This document shows positions 17,101 to 24,213 of a stretch of 64,000 nt of DNA, piece by piece. Below the pieces are notes generated by a model, which did no database searches, had not been told where the DNA came from, and saw only the letters and a program-made list of their open reading frames with translations. The position numbers and the translations under genes are program-made. How positions within the stretch are numbered: the stretch's first letter is position 1; each line of letters begins with the position of its first letter. Source of the DNA: Streptomyces sp. SAI-135 (lineage in GTDB: Bacteria > Actinomycetota > Actinomycetes > Streptomycetales > Streptomycetaceae). Where the stretch lies: positions 1,240,001-1,304,000 of the forward strand of contig NZ_JARXYP010000002.1 in the NCBI RefSeq assembly GCF_029893805.1, given 5' to 3'.

Positions 17101-18036
17101 CGTGTAGAGCTGTGTCGACTGGGTCGGGAAGCCGGAGCGGGCGGGGTGGCTCTGGTCGCAGCCCAGGAGCAGGCCGCGCTCCTCGTGCCAGGCGGCGAGG
17201 GGGCGGAAGAGGGCCTCTTCGGTGAGTTCGGCGCGGACGGCGTAGTAGTCGGCGCGGATCTTCCGGGCGCGCTCGCAGTCGTCGCCGGTGAAGAGGGCGG
17301 GGAGGTGTTCGAGGAGGTCGTAGCCGCGCCGGGTCCGGAACTCCTCGGGGAAGCGGTCGGTCCAGGAGTTGGTGGCGGGCAGTTCGTCCTGGAAGCTGCC
17401 GGCGATGACGTTGCCCAGGTGTTCCGGTACGCGGCGGTCGTACTCGTGATGGATGGCGTCGAACAGGAGACCGACGGCCTCCGGGTTCAGATAGTCGAAG
17501 GCCGTGGGGACGGCGAGGACCAGGCGCACCTCGGTGCCGTCGGGGGCCTCGATGTGCGCCGGGCCGGTGACCGGCAGGCGGGCGCCGGTGCGGTCGTACG
17601 CGCCCAGCAGTGTCTCCGTGCCCCGCAGGGTGACCGTGCCGGCCGTGACCCGTGCCGGGCGCGAGCGCAGGGCGCGGCCCGCCGCCTCGGGGTGCCGGCG
17701 GGTGATGCCGCCCTGGACGTTGGCGCCGGAGAAGCCGATCTGGTCGTAGAACCACAGGCGCGTGCCGAGGTCCCCGGCGATCTCGCAGGCGTCCCGGAAG
17801 CGGGCCCACCACTCCTCGCCGAACCACACCGGGTCGTCGGTCCGGGCACCGAAGGTCGGGCCGGCCGGGGCCAGGTTGATCACCACGAGGTTGTGGACGC
17901 CGCCGTCGGCGAACCGGCGCAGCTGCCAGGCCAGACGGTCACGGGTGACCTTCGCGCCGGACCACCACCACAGCGGGGTGGGGCCGAAGTCCCGGGGCGG
18001 GTTGTCGAACAGCTGTCGCAGAGCTGGAGAGATCAC
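14113..18036 (-). CDS. GH106-type glycoside hydrolase (alpha-L-rhamnosidase-like)
   Basis: 1307 residues from a GTG at 18036 with GGAAGGA eight bases upstream. The N-terminus (PPRDFGPTPLWWWSGAKV, then QLRRFADGGVHNLVVINL) matches the TIM-barrel opening of GH106-like enzymes. Further barrel segments include VIAGSFQDELPA, LLLGCDQSHPA and KVHSSMAHLYGHERVWIESFHSSGWGG in separate blocks. The C-terminal 500 residues look like beta-sandwich, galactose-binding-like modules. No signal peptide or membrane helix is seen, so the enzyme is probably cytoplasmic and acts on short imported glycosides. Known GH106 members release alpha-L-rhamnose; that specificity is inferred here. It is divergent from the MFS gene, with a matching operator. 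Confidence 0.75.
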   Translation of the reverse strand: MISPALRQLFDNPPRDFGPTPLWWWSGAKVTRDRLAWQLRRFADGGVHNLVVINLAPAGPTFGARTDDPVWFGEEWWARFRDACEIAGDLGTRLWFYDQIGFSGANVQGGITRRHPEAAGRALRSRPARVTAGTVTLRGTETLLGAYDRTGARLPVTGPAHIEAPDGTEVRLVLAVPTAFDYLNPEAVGLLFDAIHHEYDRRVPEHLGNVIAGSFQDELPATNSWTDRFPEEFRTRRGYDLLEHLPALFTGDDCERARKIRADYYAVRAELTEEALFRPLAAWHEERGLLLGCDQSHPARSGFPTQSTQLYTDYFRTHRWYSAAGSDHHGDAKVHSSMAHLYGHERVWIESFHSSGWGGTLEETYDWLLPFLRSGANLYNPHASYFGTAGGWFEWAPPSTDWRQPYWRQYPAFSRAVARLCSILSWGTYSADVAVLYPSATMQALLPLDAPVQHFGDGRLGAAHADVDQTQRDYLELCGSNNWLRPAVGALDRRRVSFDVIDDASVQGAKAGDGALRVRDLAYTAVLLPSASVLEHETARRLTELLDAGGRVVVVGRPPARAAGLAGDDSVVAALLDHPRLERAADAEAGAAAVADAAGYATGEVPLLVRRNGDEAVALVTGAFPDARTHPPEGRHEIDPARYARTSSVTVRAAVAEAEIWDPATGARRPARVSVTDGVSTIEVPLEGAPAALVVWREGPAADAVPPAPTRSTETVDLSAGWEGRLAPTLDNTWGDLALPAGSSLTEPQIWTMGWTETEESWEPVRATYGNRVRVLPPVPSAQAPAPLDPAAVAQVLAGERDLAPADWSVSLYSTSRGIPDPDGVLGNKGLVPEEFVRVPVPVSGSLARVRAVVETDHRGPADLHVGAAAVKRVWWNGSRLDTGGGYLASAPVEVERARNVLEYELSDARDRPQIISGAAGTPLGSYFCLSRPDGFTRRPLFMRLPDGVRPDGRVTYRGRIGAPDPGATAVLVVGAAVGVTVRLDGAVVARQEKAEYYESDWGAVPMFFRHELALDGGDHVLDLVADSVDARDGVYVDLVAGTTALVSGAGWEARTGDWHGSTVEHEGRWGELQHCAAAVRPHPLPEAEWLAGVPMLGSPVLPLRSTDGLREAGQRFRFTVPAGTVSLDLPLALPARVRFDGGPERHLQGAELQLDEPLGKATECEVVTAPTAVLRGGSAWRGPVRVRTVPAPLPLGEWGELGLAGWSGGVTYARTLEVPAGPDPVLDLGRVRGSVEVCVDGEPVGEAFCAPYRFELRGSAGRTVRLEVTVHNTLAPYLAEATPTAWAFPSQLPSGLLGPVRLERRV

Positions 18037-18077
18037 GGATGGGTCCTTCCGAGTACGGCCCGGACGCTCTCACGGAT

Positions 18078-18091
18078 CAAAAACGTTTTAC
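18078..18091 (-). promoter_or_regulatory. LacI-type operator upstream of the GH106 gene
   Basis: AAAAACGTTTTACG, containing the palindrome AAAACGTTTT, lies 42 bases before the hydrolase start. It is the second of three copies of this element in the locus. Confidence 0.6.
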
Positions 18092-18176
18092 GTCTGCCTC
18101 ACCGTAGGACACTCCCGGGGCACCCACCAGAGCTGCGGGGCCGTCAGGCCGTTTCCCCGGATGGCCGCATGACGTC

Positions 18177-18205
18177 TTGTTGGAACGTTTTTACCCTCCT
18201 ATAGT
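18177..18205 (+). promoter_or_regulatory. Promoter of the MFS-isomerase operon with embedded operator
   Basis: TTGTTG (18177-18182) and TATAGT (18200-18205) are separated by 17 bp. The spacer holds GGAACGTTTTTACC (18182-18195), a variant of the AAAACGTTTT operator. Repressor binding there would block polymerase directly. Confidence 0.65.
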
Positions 18206-18276
18206 CGCTGGACATCGGCCGAGAACAGCGACGTCCCCCTCCGCTCGGACCCCCTCTCCCCAGACGGAGCCGCATC

Positions 18277-19575
18277 ATGGCCCGAACCTCGCCTGCCCCG
18301 AACCAGCCGGAACCGCCCGTCGAGAAGCGCCTGTGGAAGGTCGCGACCCTCTCCGGCATGGCGTCCTACCTCGATGCCGCCCTCATCGTCAGCATCGGCG
18401 TCAACCTGGCCATCTACCGCGACGCCTACGACATGGGCGTCTGGATGGCCGGTGCGATCAGCGCGATCGTCACCATCTGCATCGCCGTCGGCTCCCTGGT
18501 CGGCGGACGGCTCGCCGACGTGTTCGGCCGCCGTCGTCTCTACAACCTCGACATCCTCTGTTACGCCGTCGGGGCGATCATCATCACGCTCGCCCCCGAC
18601 GACATCACTCTTCTGGTGGGTGTCCTGCTCGCCGGTCTCGCGGCCGGCGCCGACCTGCCGACGTCCCTGGCCGTGGTCTCGGACGCGGCACCCGACCGTG
18701 CCCGAGGACGGCTCATCGCGTTCACGCAGGTCATGTGGATGATGGGCATCATCGTGGTGGTCTTCGTCGGCTTCGCCCTGTCCGACACGGGCATGATCGG
18801 GGCCCGGCTCATCACCGGGCATCTGGCGGTCGCCGCTCTGGTCACCTGGCAGCTGCGCTCCCGGCTGGAGCTGGCCACCGGTCCCGACCCGGAGCAGGAC
18901 CGGGTGGCGGTCCAGGAGCCTGCCGCCGAACAGGGCGTCGCGCTCAGGAACGTCTGGACCCGTGCGGCCCTGGTGCCCATGCTCGCGACCTTCGCCTTCT
19001 ACGTCACCTGGGGCCTGGGCGCCAACACCATGGGCCAGTTCACGACGTATCTGCTGGTCACCGTCAGCGGTGCCTCGCAGAGCGTGGCGACCGGCATCAA
19101 CCTCGCCTGTCTCCCGATCGGCCTGCTGCTGACCTTCGCCTTCGTCCGGATCGCCGACGGCCCGCGGCGCGACCGGATGTTCTACCTCACCACGGTCCTG
19201 CAGATCGCGGCCTTCGCCATCGCCTCGCTCACCGTGGGCTCCATCGTGGGCTTCCTCGTCTTCTACGTCCTCTACCAGCTGTGCTATCCCTTCGCGGGCG
19301 AGGCCAACTACAAGGTGTGGTCGCAGCTGACGCTGCCCGCGGACACCCGGGGCACCACGCAGGGGATCACCTACGCCGTCTCGCGCGGGGTCTTCGCGGG
19401 CGTCGCGTTCGTCACACCCGCTCTCCTCGACCGGAGCCCCAGCCTGTTGCTCTGGGTGATCACCGGCTGCATGGCGCTGTCGGCGCTCGCGGGCGTCTAC
19501 ATCGTGCGTGTCCTCGTCCCCCGCGCGTCCCCGGCCGCCACCGCTCCGGCGGACCTCAAGGTCGCGCAGACCTGA
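18277..19575 (+). CDS. MFS sugar permease
   Basis: 432 residues with about 12 hydrophobic segments. The MFS signature between helices 2 and 3 is GSLVGGRLADVFGRRRLYNLD. Conserved acidic and basic residues follow in SDAAPDRARGRLIAF. The sugar-porter assignment is contextual: it shares an operator with the GH106 gene and is followed after 25 bases by a sugar isomerase on the same strand. It probably imports the glycoside or deoxy-sugar handled by its neighbours. Family certain, substrate inferred. Confidence 0.87.
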   Translation: MARTSPAPNQPEPPVEKRLWKVATLSGMASYLDAALIVSIGVNLAIYRDAYDMGVWMAGAISAIVTICIAVGSLVGGRLADVFGRRRLYNLDILCYAVGAIIITLAPDDITLLVGVLLAGLAAGADLPTSLAVVSDAAPDRARGRLIAFTQVMWMMGIIVVVFVGFALSDTGMIGARLITGHLAVAALVTWQLRSRLELATGPDPEQDRVAVQEPAAEQGVALRNVWTRAALVPMLATFAFYVTWGLGANTMGQFTTYLLVTVSGASQSVATGINLACLPIGLLLTFAFVRIADGPRRDRMFYLTTVLQIAAFAIASLTVGSIVGFLVFYVLYQLCYPFAGEANYKVWSQLTLPADTRGTTQGITYAVSRGVFAGVAFVTPALLDRSPSLLLWVITGCMALSALAGVYIVRVLVPRASPAATAPADLKVAQT

Positions 19576-19600
19576 TCCGACCCCCGAAGGAGCGCCGACC

Positions 19601-21073
19601 ATGGCGACGACCGAAACCATCACGACGTCCGCCCGTGAACAGGAGGCCGTGCTGGGCGAGTTGCTCCCGCCCGTGGCCCGGCGCCGGCCGCGGATCGGGC
19701 TGGTCTCCGGCGGCCTCGGCACGTACTGGCCGCAGTTCCCCGGTCTGCTGCCGCAGTTGAAGGAGTCGGCGGCGTACGTCGCCGAGCGGCTGGGGCACTT
19801 GGACGCGGAGGTGACCGACGCCGGGTTCGTCTCCGACGCCCAGGAGGGCGCGGCGGCCGCCGAGCGGCTGCGGCGGGTGGACTGCGATCTGATCGTGCTG
19901 TTCCTGACGACCTATCTGACCTCGTCGATGGTGCTGCCGATCGCACAGCGCACGAACACCCCGGTGCTGGTCGTCGACCTCCAGCCGTCCGAGCGGATGG
20001 ACCACGGCTCCTTCGACACGGGCGACTGGCTGGCGTACTGCTCGCAGTGCTCGGTGCCGGAGGTCGGCAACGTGTTCCGCCGGGCCGGCATCCCCTTCCG
20101 GTCGGTGTCGGGATGGCTGCGGCAGGAGTCGGCGTGGCGGCGCATCGAGCGGTGGGTGCGCGCGGCGCACGTCCGGGCCGCGCTCCGGCACGCCCGGCAC
20201 GGGCTCATGGGGCACGTGTATCCCGGGATGCTCGACGTGCAGACCGATCCGACGCTGCTGTCGGCGACGTTCGGTTCGCACGTCGAGGTGCTGGAGTTCG
20301 ACGATCTGCGGCACCGGGTGGAGAAGGTGACACCGGCGGAGACCCGGGAGCGGGTGGAGCTCGCCCGGCGGATCTTCACCGTCGACGAGAGCGTGGTCGA
20401 CGAGGACTTCGCCTGGGGCGCGACCGTGTCGGTGGCTCTCGACCGGCTGGTGGAGGACTTCGGCCTCGACACCCTCGCCTACTACCACCGCGGGCTCGAC
20501 GGCGAGCAGCACGAGCGGCTCGGCGCCGGCATGATCCTGGGTGCCTCGCTGCTGACCGCCCGGGGGGTGCCCGCGGCCGGTGAGTTCGAACTGCGCACCA
20601 GTCTCGCCCAGTTGGCCTCGCAGAGTGTCGGTGCTGGGGGCTCCTTCACGGAGATCCAGGCGCTGAACTTCGAGGACGGCGTGGTGGAGATGGGCCATGA
20701 CGGTCCCGCGCATCTGGCGCTCAGCGCCCGCGATCCGCTGCTGCGCGGTCTCGGTGTCTATCACGGCAAGCGCGGCTGGGGGGTCAGCGTGGAGTTCGAC
20801 GTGCGCCACGGCCCGGTGACCCTGCTGGGACTGGGCCAGGACGCCGACGGCAGCCTGTCGTTCATCACGTCGGAGGGCACCGTCGTGCCGGGTCCGCTGC
20901 TGGAGATCGGCAACACCACCAGCAGGGTCGACTTCGGCCGGGATCCCGGCGAGTGGGTGGACGCGTGGAGCGCGACGGGGGTCGGGCACCACTGGTCGCT
21001 GGCGGTGGGTCACCACGGCGCCGACTTCCAGGCCGCGGCGAGTCTGCTGGGGATCGAACACCGGCAGGTGTGA
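19601..21073 (+). CDS. L-arabinose/L-fucose isomerase-like protein
   Basis: 490 residues; ATG with GAAGGAGCG upstream. The fold reads as AraA/FucI superfamily: an N-terminal Rossmann domain (RIGLVSGGLGTYWPQ, DLIVLFLTTYLTSS), a middle segment GLMGHVYPGMLDVQTD, and C-terminal metal-site blocks ALNFEDGVVEMGHDGP and GVGHHWSLAVGHHGAD. It should convert an aldose into a ketose in the cytosol. It sits behind the permease under the same LacI-type operator, so it probably acts on the sugar freed by the GH106 enzyme. No kinase or aldolase is beside it. It could also be a non-catalytic or altered-specificity relative. Confidence 0.75.
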   Translation: MATTETITTSAREQEAVLGELLPPVARRRPRIGLVSGGLGTYWPQFPGLLPQLKESAAYVAERLGHLDAEVTDAGFVSDAQEGAAAAERLRRVDCDLIVLFLTTYLTSSMVLPIAQRTNTPVLVVDLQPSERMDHGSFDTGDWLAYCSQCSVPEVGNVFRRAGIPFRSVSGWLRQESAWRRIERWVRAAHVRAALRHARHGLMGHVYPGMLDVQTDPTLLSATFGSHVEVLEFDDLRHRVEKVTPAETRERVELARRIFTVDESVVDEDFAWGATVSVALDRLVEDFGLDTLAYYHRGLDGEQHERLGAGMILGASLLTARGVPAAGEFELRTSLAQLASQSVGAGGSFTEIQALNFEDGVVEMGHDGPAHLALSARDPLLRGLGVYHGKRGWGVSVEFDVRHGPVTLLGLGQDADGSLSFITSEGTVVPGPLLEIGNTTSRVDFGRDPGEWVDAWSATGVGHHWSLAVGHHGADFQAAASLLGIEHRQV

Positions 21074-21169
21074 CCGGCCCGCACGGCAGAGGCCGACGCA
21101 CTCCGGCCGTGTGACCGAGGTCGGGTCCGGGGTCTGCAGCCCCCGGTCCGGCCGGCCGGTCCGCCGGGA

Positions 21170-21640
21170 TCAGCCGAACTGACCGACCACGTAGTCGCCG
21201 GCCGGCTGCTGGGTCATGACGTTCAGCCGGTTGAAGGCGTTGATGACGGCGATCAGGGAGACCAGGGCGAGGAGCTGCTCCTCGTCGTAGTGCTTGGCCG
21301 CGTTCTCCCAGACCTCGTCCGGGACGCCGGTCCCGTCCGCGAGGCGGGTGCCCTGCTCCGCCAGTTCGAGTGCGGCCCGCTCGGCCTCGGTGAAGACCTT
21401 GGCCTCACGCCAGGCGGCGACCATGTGGAGGCGCTGCGCGGTCTCGCCCGCGGCGGCGGCCTCCTTGGTGTGCATGTCGAGGCAGAAGCCGCAGCCGTTG
21501 ATCTGGCTCGCGCGGATCTTCACCAGTTCCTGGGTGGTCATCGGCAGTCCCGAGTCCGTGACCACCTTGCCCGCGGAGGCGAAGTGCTTCAGCAGCTTGC
21601 CGGCCAGCGGGCTGGTGAAGACGTTGAGTCGGGCTTCCAT
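21170..21640 (-). CDS. Carboxymuconolactone decarboxylase/AhpD-like protein
   Basis: 156 residues. The redox motif CGFCLDMH (Cys50, Cys53, His57) is the AhpD-type CxxCxxxH peroxidase site, in a helical protein typical of the family. It would reduce peroxides in the cytosol with a thiol partner. The gene is single and convergent with the isomerase gene, with about 96 bases between; a weak GC-rich hairpin may lie there. Confidence 0.88.
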   Translation of the reverse strand: MEARLNVFTSPLAGKLLKHFASAGKVVTDSGLPMTTQELVKIRASQINGCGFCLDMHTKEAAAAGETAQRLHMVAAWREAKVFTEAERAALELAEQGTRLADGTGVPDEVWENAAKHYDEEQLLALVSLIAVINAFNRLNVMTQQPAGDYVVGQFG

Positions 21641-21811
21641 GGTGTGCTCCTTCGGCCGTTGTCGTTGGCTACACCCCTATGACCGTCGGGCCCGCCGGAA
21701 TGTGACAGGTCTGGATGTGACCTGCGTCTCCCCGAGAACGGCCGGTGAACGGTGGCCGGTGACACCGGCCGGCCGCGGCACCGTGGGGCGCCGCGGCCGG
21801 GACGGGAGGGG

Positions 21812-22870
21812 TCAGCCCTGGACGGGCTTGCCGCGTCCCCAGGCCCAGGCGAGGCGGTCGGCGCCGGTCTGGTTGGTGGTCTCCAGCCACGGGCGGGACG
21901 CCGGGCCGACGAGCTTCTGCACCGAGTAGATGTCGTCGGTGCGCAGGCCCGGCCAGTACACCGAGCCCATCTTCAGCTCGCGGAAGGTGTCGGTGACGGC
22001 CTGGATGAAGTTGATGTAGTTGTCGTCCGGGGTCTTCACGTTGTAGTTCAGACCGGTCGTCATCGGCGCTCCGAACTCGTCCGCCACGGTCCGGTTCGCG
22101 CAGTCGCCGATGCGGACCTTCAGGTCGGCCACCCACTCGTCGTAGGTGGCGTACGACTTCCAGAAGCCGTAGTGGTGCAGGGACAGGTAGGTGCCCTTCA
22201 GGCGCGGGTCGGCGCACACCGTGGTGACGTGGTCGTTGTAGCCGGCGCCGCTGACGAAGACGCGGTTGCGCGGCACGGACTTGTAGGTGTCCAGCCACTT
22301 CGCGGCGATGTCGGCCCACTCGGTGTCGGTGTAGCCGTGCGGCTCGTTCATCGGCTCGAAGTAGACCCGGGAGTTGTTCTTGTAGGCCTTCACGACGGTG
22401 TTCCACATCGGCCAGAAGGTGGCCTCGTCGTCGATGTAGCCGTCCCTGCGGTCACCGGTGCCCTCCCAGTAGGACACGATGACCTTGAAGCCGTGGGCCG
22501 TCGCGGCGTCGATGACGCCTTTGTACGACTTCCAGTAGGAGCCGTTGACGGTGTACGGGTTGATCGGCAGCCGGACGGTGTTGGCGCCGAGGTTGGCGCG
22601 GAACGCCGAGATGACGCGGCTCGCCTTGGTGTACGTCTGGGCGTAGGTGTCGGTGGTCGACAGGCCCGACAGCTGGAGCTCGTCGTCGGCGAAGTTGTCG
22701 CGCGGGTCCGCCCAGTTGACGCCCTTGAACTGGGTCGTGTCGGTGGTCGGCGCGGCGGCGGAGGCGGGGCTGCCGGTGAGGGTGGCGCCGCTGATCGCGG
22801 CGATCGCGACGGCGACGAGGGAGGCACGCAGTCTCGGGGCGCGACGGGTGCTGACGGGGGTCTTGCGCAT
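21812..22870 (-). CDS. Secreted GH5-family glycosidase (cellulase-like)
   Basis: 352 residues. A Sec-type signal peptide spans roughly residues 1-39 (basic N-terminus, hydrophobic core, SPASAAA). The catalytic domain shows NTVRLPIN, VYFEPMNEPHG with Glu176 as the acid/base, LHHYGFW, and VADEFGAPM with Glu265 as the nucleophile, the GH5 arrangement. No carbohydrate-binding module is attached. It probably cuts a beta-glucan or mannan outside the cell. It is divergent from a LacI regulator, and an 18-bp perfect palindrome sits 26 bases before its start. Confidence 0.88.
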   Translation of the reverse strand: MRKTPVSTRRAPRLRASLVAVAIAAISGATLTGSPASAAAPTTDTTQFKGVNWADPRDNFADDELQLSGLSTTDTYAQTYTKASRVISAFRANLGANTVRLPINPYTVNGSYWKSYKGVIDAATAHGFKVIVSYWEGTGDRRDGYIDDEATFWPMWNTVVKAYKNNSRVYFEPMNEPHGYTDTEWADIAAKWLDTYKSVPRNRVFVSGAGYNDHVTTVCADPRLKGTYLSLHHYGFWKSYATYDEWVADLKVRIGDCANRTVADEFGAPMTTGLNYNVKTPDDNYINFIQAVTDTFRELKMGSVYWPGLRTDDIYSVQKLVGPASRPWLETTNQTGADRLAWAWGRGKPVQG

Positions 22871-22895
22871 CGACCAAACCCTTTCGGAACGACAG

Positions 22896-22913
22896 CATGT
22901 TTACGTAAACATG
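22896..22913. promoter_or_regulatory. 18-bp perfect palindromic operator between GH5 and LacI genes
   Basis: CATGTTTACGTAAACATG is perfectly symmetrical. It lies between the divergent GH5 and LacI genes, 26 bases before the former and 104 before the latter, and is the likely site of the neighbouring LacI protein. Confidence 0.75.
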
Positions 22914-23017
22914 ACGGCGCCGGAATCGTGGCATCCGCCTCGGCGACCGTCAAGGTTTCCCACACGTAACATCCGGTGCGACAGCAACACGTTCGTGGGC
23001 GGACGCAGGAGGCAGCA

Positions 23018-24064
23018 GTGGTGGAGCGGGGAGGATCCGGTGTCCCCGGAGGCAGACGCAAGCAGCGTGTGTCCATGGCCGACGTCGCCAAGCGCGCGGG
23101 CGTCTCCTCGCAGACCGTCTCGCGGGTCTCCAACGGCCACCCCGGGGTGATCAGTTCGACGCGCGAACAGGTCCTGGCGGCGATGCGGGAACTGGGCTAC
23201 CGGCCCAACAGTGCCGCGCGCGCCCTGCGGTACGGGCAGTTCAACACCATCGGCGTGATCCTGTTCAGCCTGTCCTCCACGGGCAACAGCCGGACGGTGG
23301 AGGCGATCGCCACGCACGCGGCGGCGGAGGGGTACGCGATCACACTGATCCCCATCGACGTGCCGACGCAGGACAACGTCCTGGGCGCCTTCACCCGGAT
23401 GGGCGAGCTGGCCGTCGACGCGGTCATCGTCATCATGGAGATCCATCTCCTCGACACCGGGACGGTGCAGCTGCCGCCCGGCGTGCATGTCGTCGTGGTG
23501 GACTCCGACGCCGGCGACCGCTACAGCGTGGTCGACACCGATCAGGCCGACGGCGCCCGGCAGGCCGTACGGCATCTGCTCGACCTGGGCCACCGGACCG
23601 TGTGGCACGTGACCGGTCCGCAGGCGTCCTTCGCGGGGCAGCGGCGGACGCAGGCCTGGCGCGCGGTGCTCGGCGAGGCCGGCCGGCCGGTGCCGCCCGC
23701 GCTGCACGGGGACTGGTCGGCCGAGTCCGGTTACGCGGCCGGGCTCGAGCTCGCCGAATCACCGGACTGCACGGCCGTGTTCGCCGCCAACGACCAGATG
23801 GCGCTGGGACTGCTGCGCGCGTTCCACGAGCGGGGCCTGTCCGTGCCGCACGACGTCAGCGTGGTCGGCTTCGACGACATCCCCGACGCGGCGTACTTCG
23901 TCCCGCCGCTCACCACCGTCCACCAGGACTTCGCGGAGGTGGGTCACCGCTGCGTCCAGAAGGTGCTCCAGCAGATCCGCGCGGGCGAGGCCGGACGCCC
24001 CGGCACGGATCTCGTCCCGACACGGCTGGTGGTGAGGGGGAGCACGGCGGCGCCGCGGGGGTGA
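23018..24064 (+). CDS. LacI-family regulator of the GH5 gene
   Basis: 348 residues from the GTG at 23018; AGGAGG at 23007-23012 decides this start over upstream options (an immediately following GTG is also possible). Helix-turn-helix: MADVAKRAGVSSQTVSRVSN. Effector-binding domain: IGVILFSLSSTGNSRTVEAI, VVDTDQADGARQAVRHLL, AVFAANDQMALGLLRAF and VVGFDDIPDAAYF. It is divergent from the secreted GH5 glycosidase and probably represses it through the palindrome between them; the inducer would be an oligosaccharide released by that enzyme. Confidence 0.9.
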   Translation: MVERGGSGVPGGRRKQRVSMADVAKRAGVSSQTVSRVSNGHPGVISSTREQVLAAMRELGYRPNSAARALRYGQFNTIGVILFSLSSTGNSRTVEAIATHAAAEGYAITLIPIDVPTQDNVLGAFTRMGELAVDAVIVIMEIHLLDTGTVQLPPGVHVVVVDSDAGDRYSVVDTDQADGARQAVRHLLDLGHRTVWHVTGPQASFAGQRRTQAWRAVLGEAGRPVPPALHGDWSAESGYAAGLELAESPDCTAVFAANDQMALGLLRAFHERGLSVPHDVSVVGFDDIPDAAYFVPPLTTVHQDFAEVGHRCVQKVLQQIRAGEAGRPGTDLVPTRLVVRGSTAAPRG

Positions 24065-24176
24065 GGTGGGTCCACATGTCCGGCGGGCGTGGATGTCGTC
24101 GAGGAACCGCGTCCACCGTGGCTCCAGGCGCTGGTTCTCGACGACGCCGCACCGACCAGGTCCTCGCTCACGTCCG

Positions 24177-24207
24177 TTGACCTTGCCCCAAGGGCAGCCC
24201 GCAGCAT
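24177..24207 (+). promoter_or_regulatory. MerR-type leaderless promoter
   Basis: TTGACC (24177-24182) and CAGCAT (24202-24207) are 19 bp apart, the over-long spacing used by MerR-family activators. The spacer contains the symmetric CCTTGCCCCAAGG. The ATG at 24214 falls at the expected transcription start, so the mRNA is probably leaderless. Confidence 0.55.
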
Positions 24208-24213
24208 CGCTCC

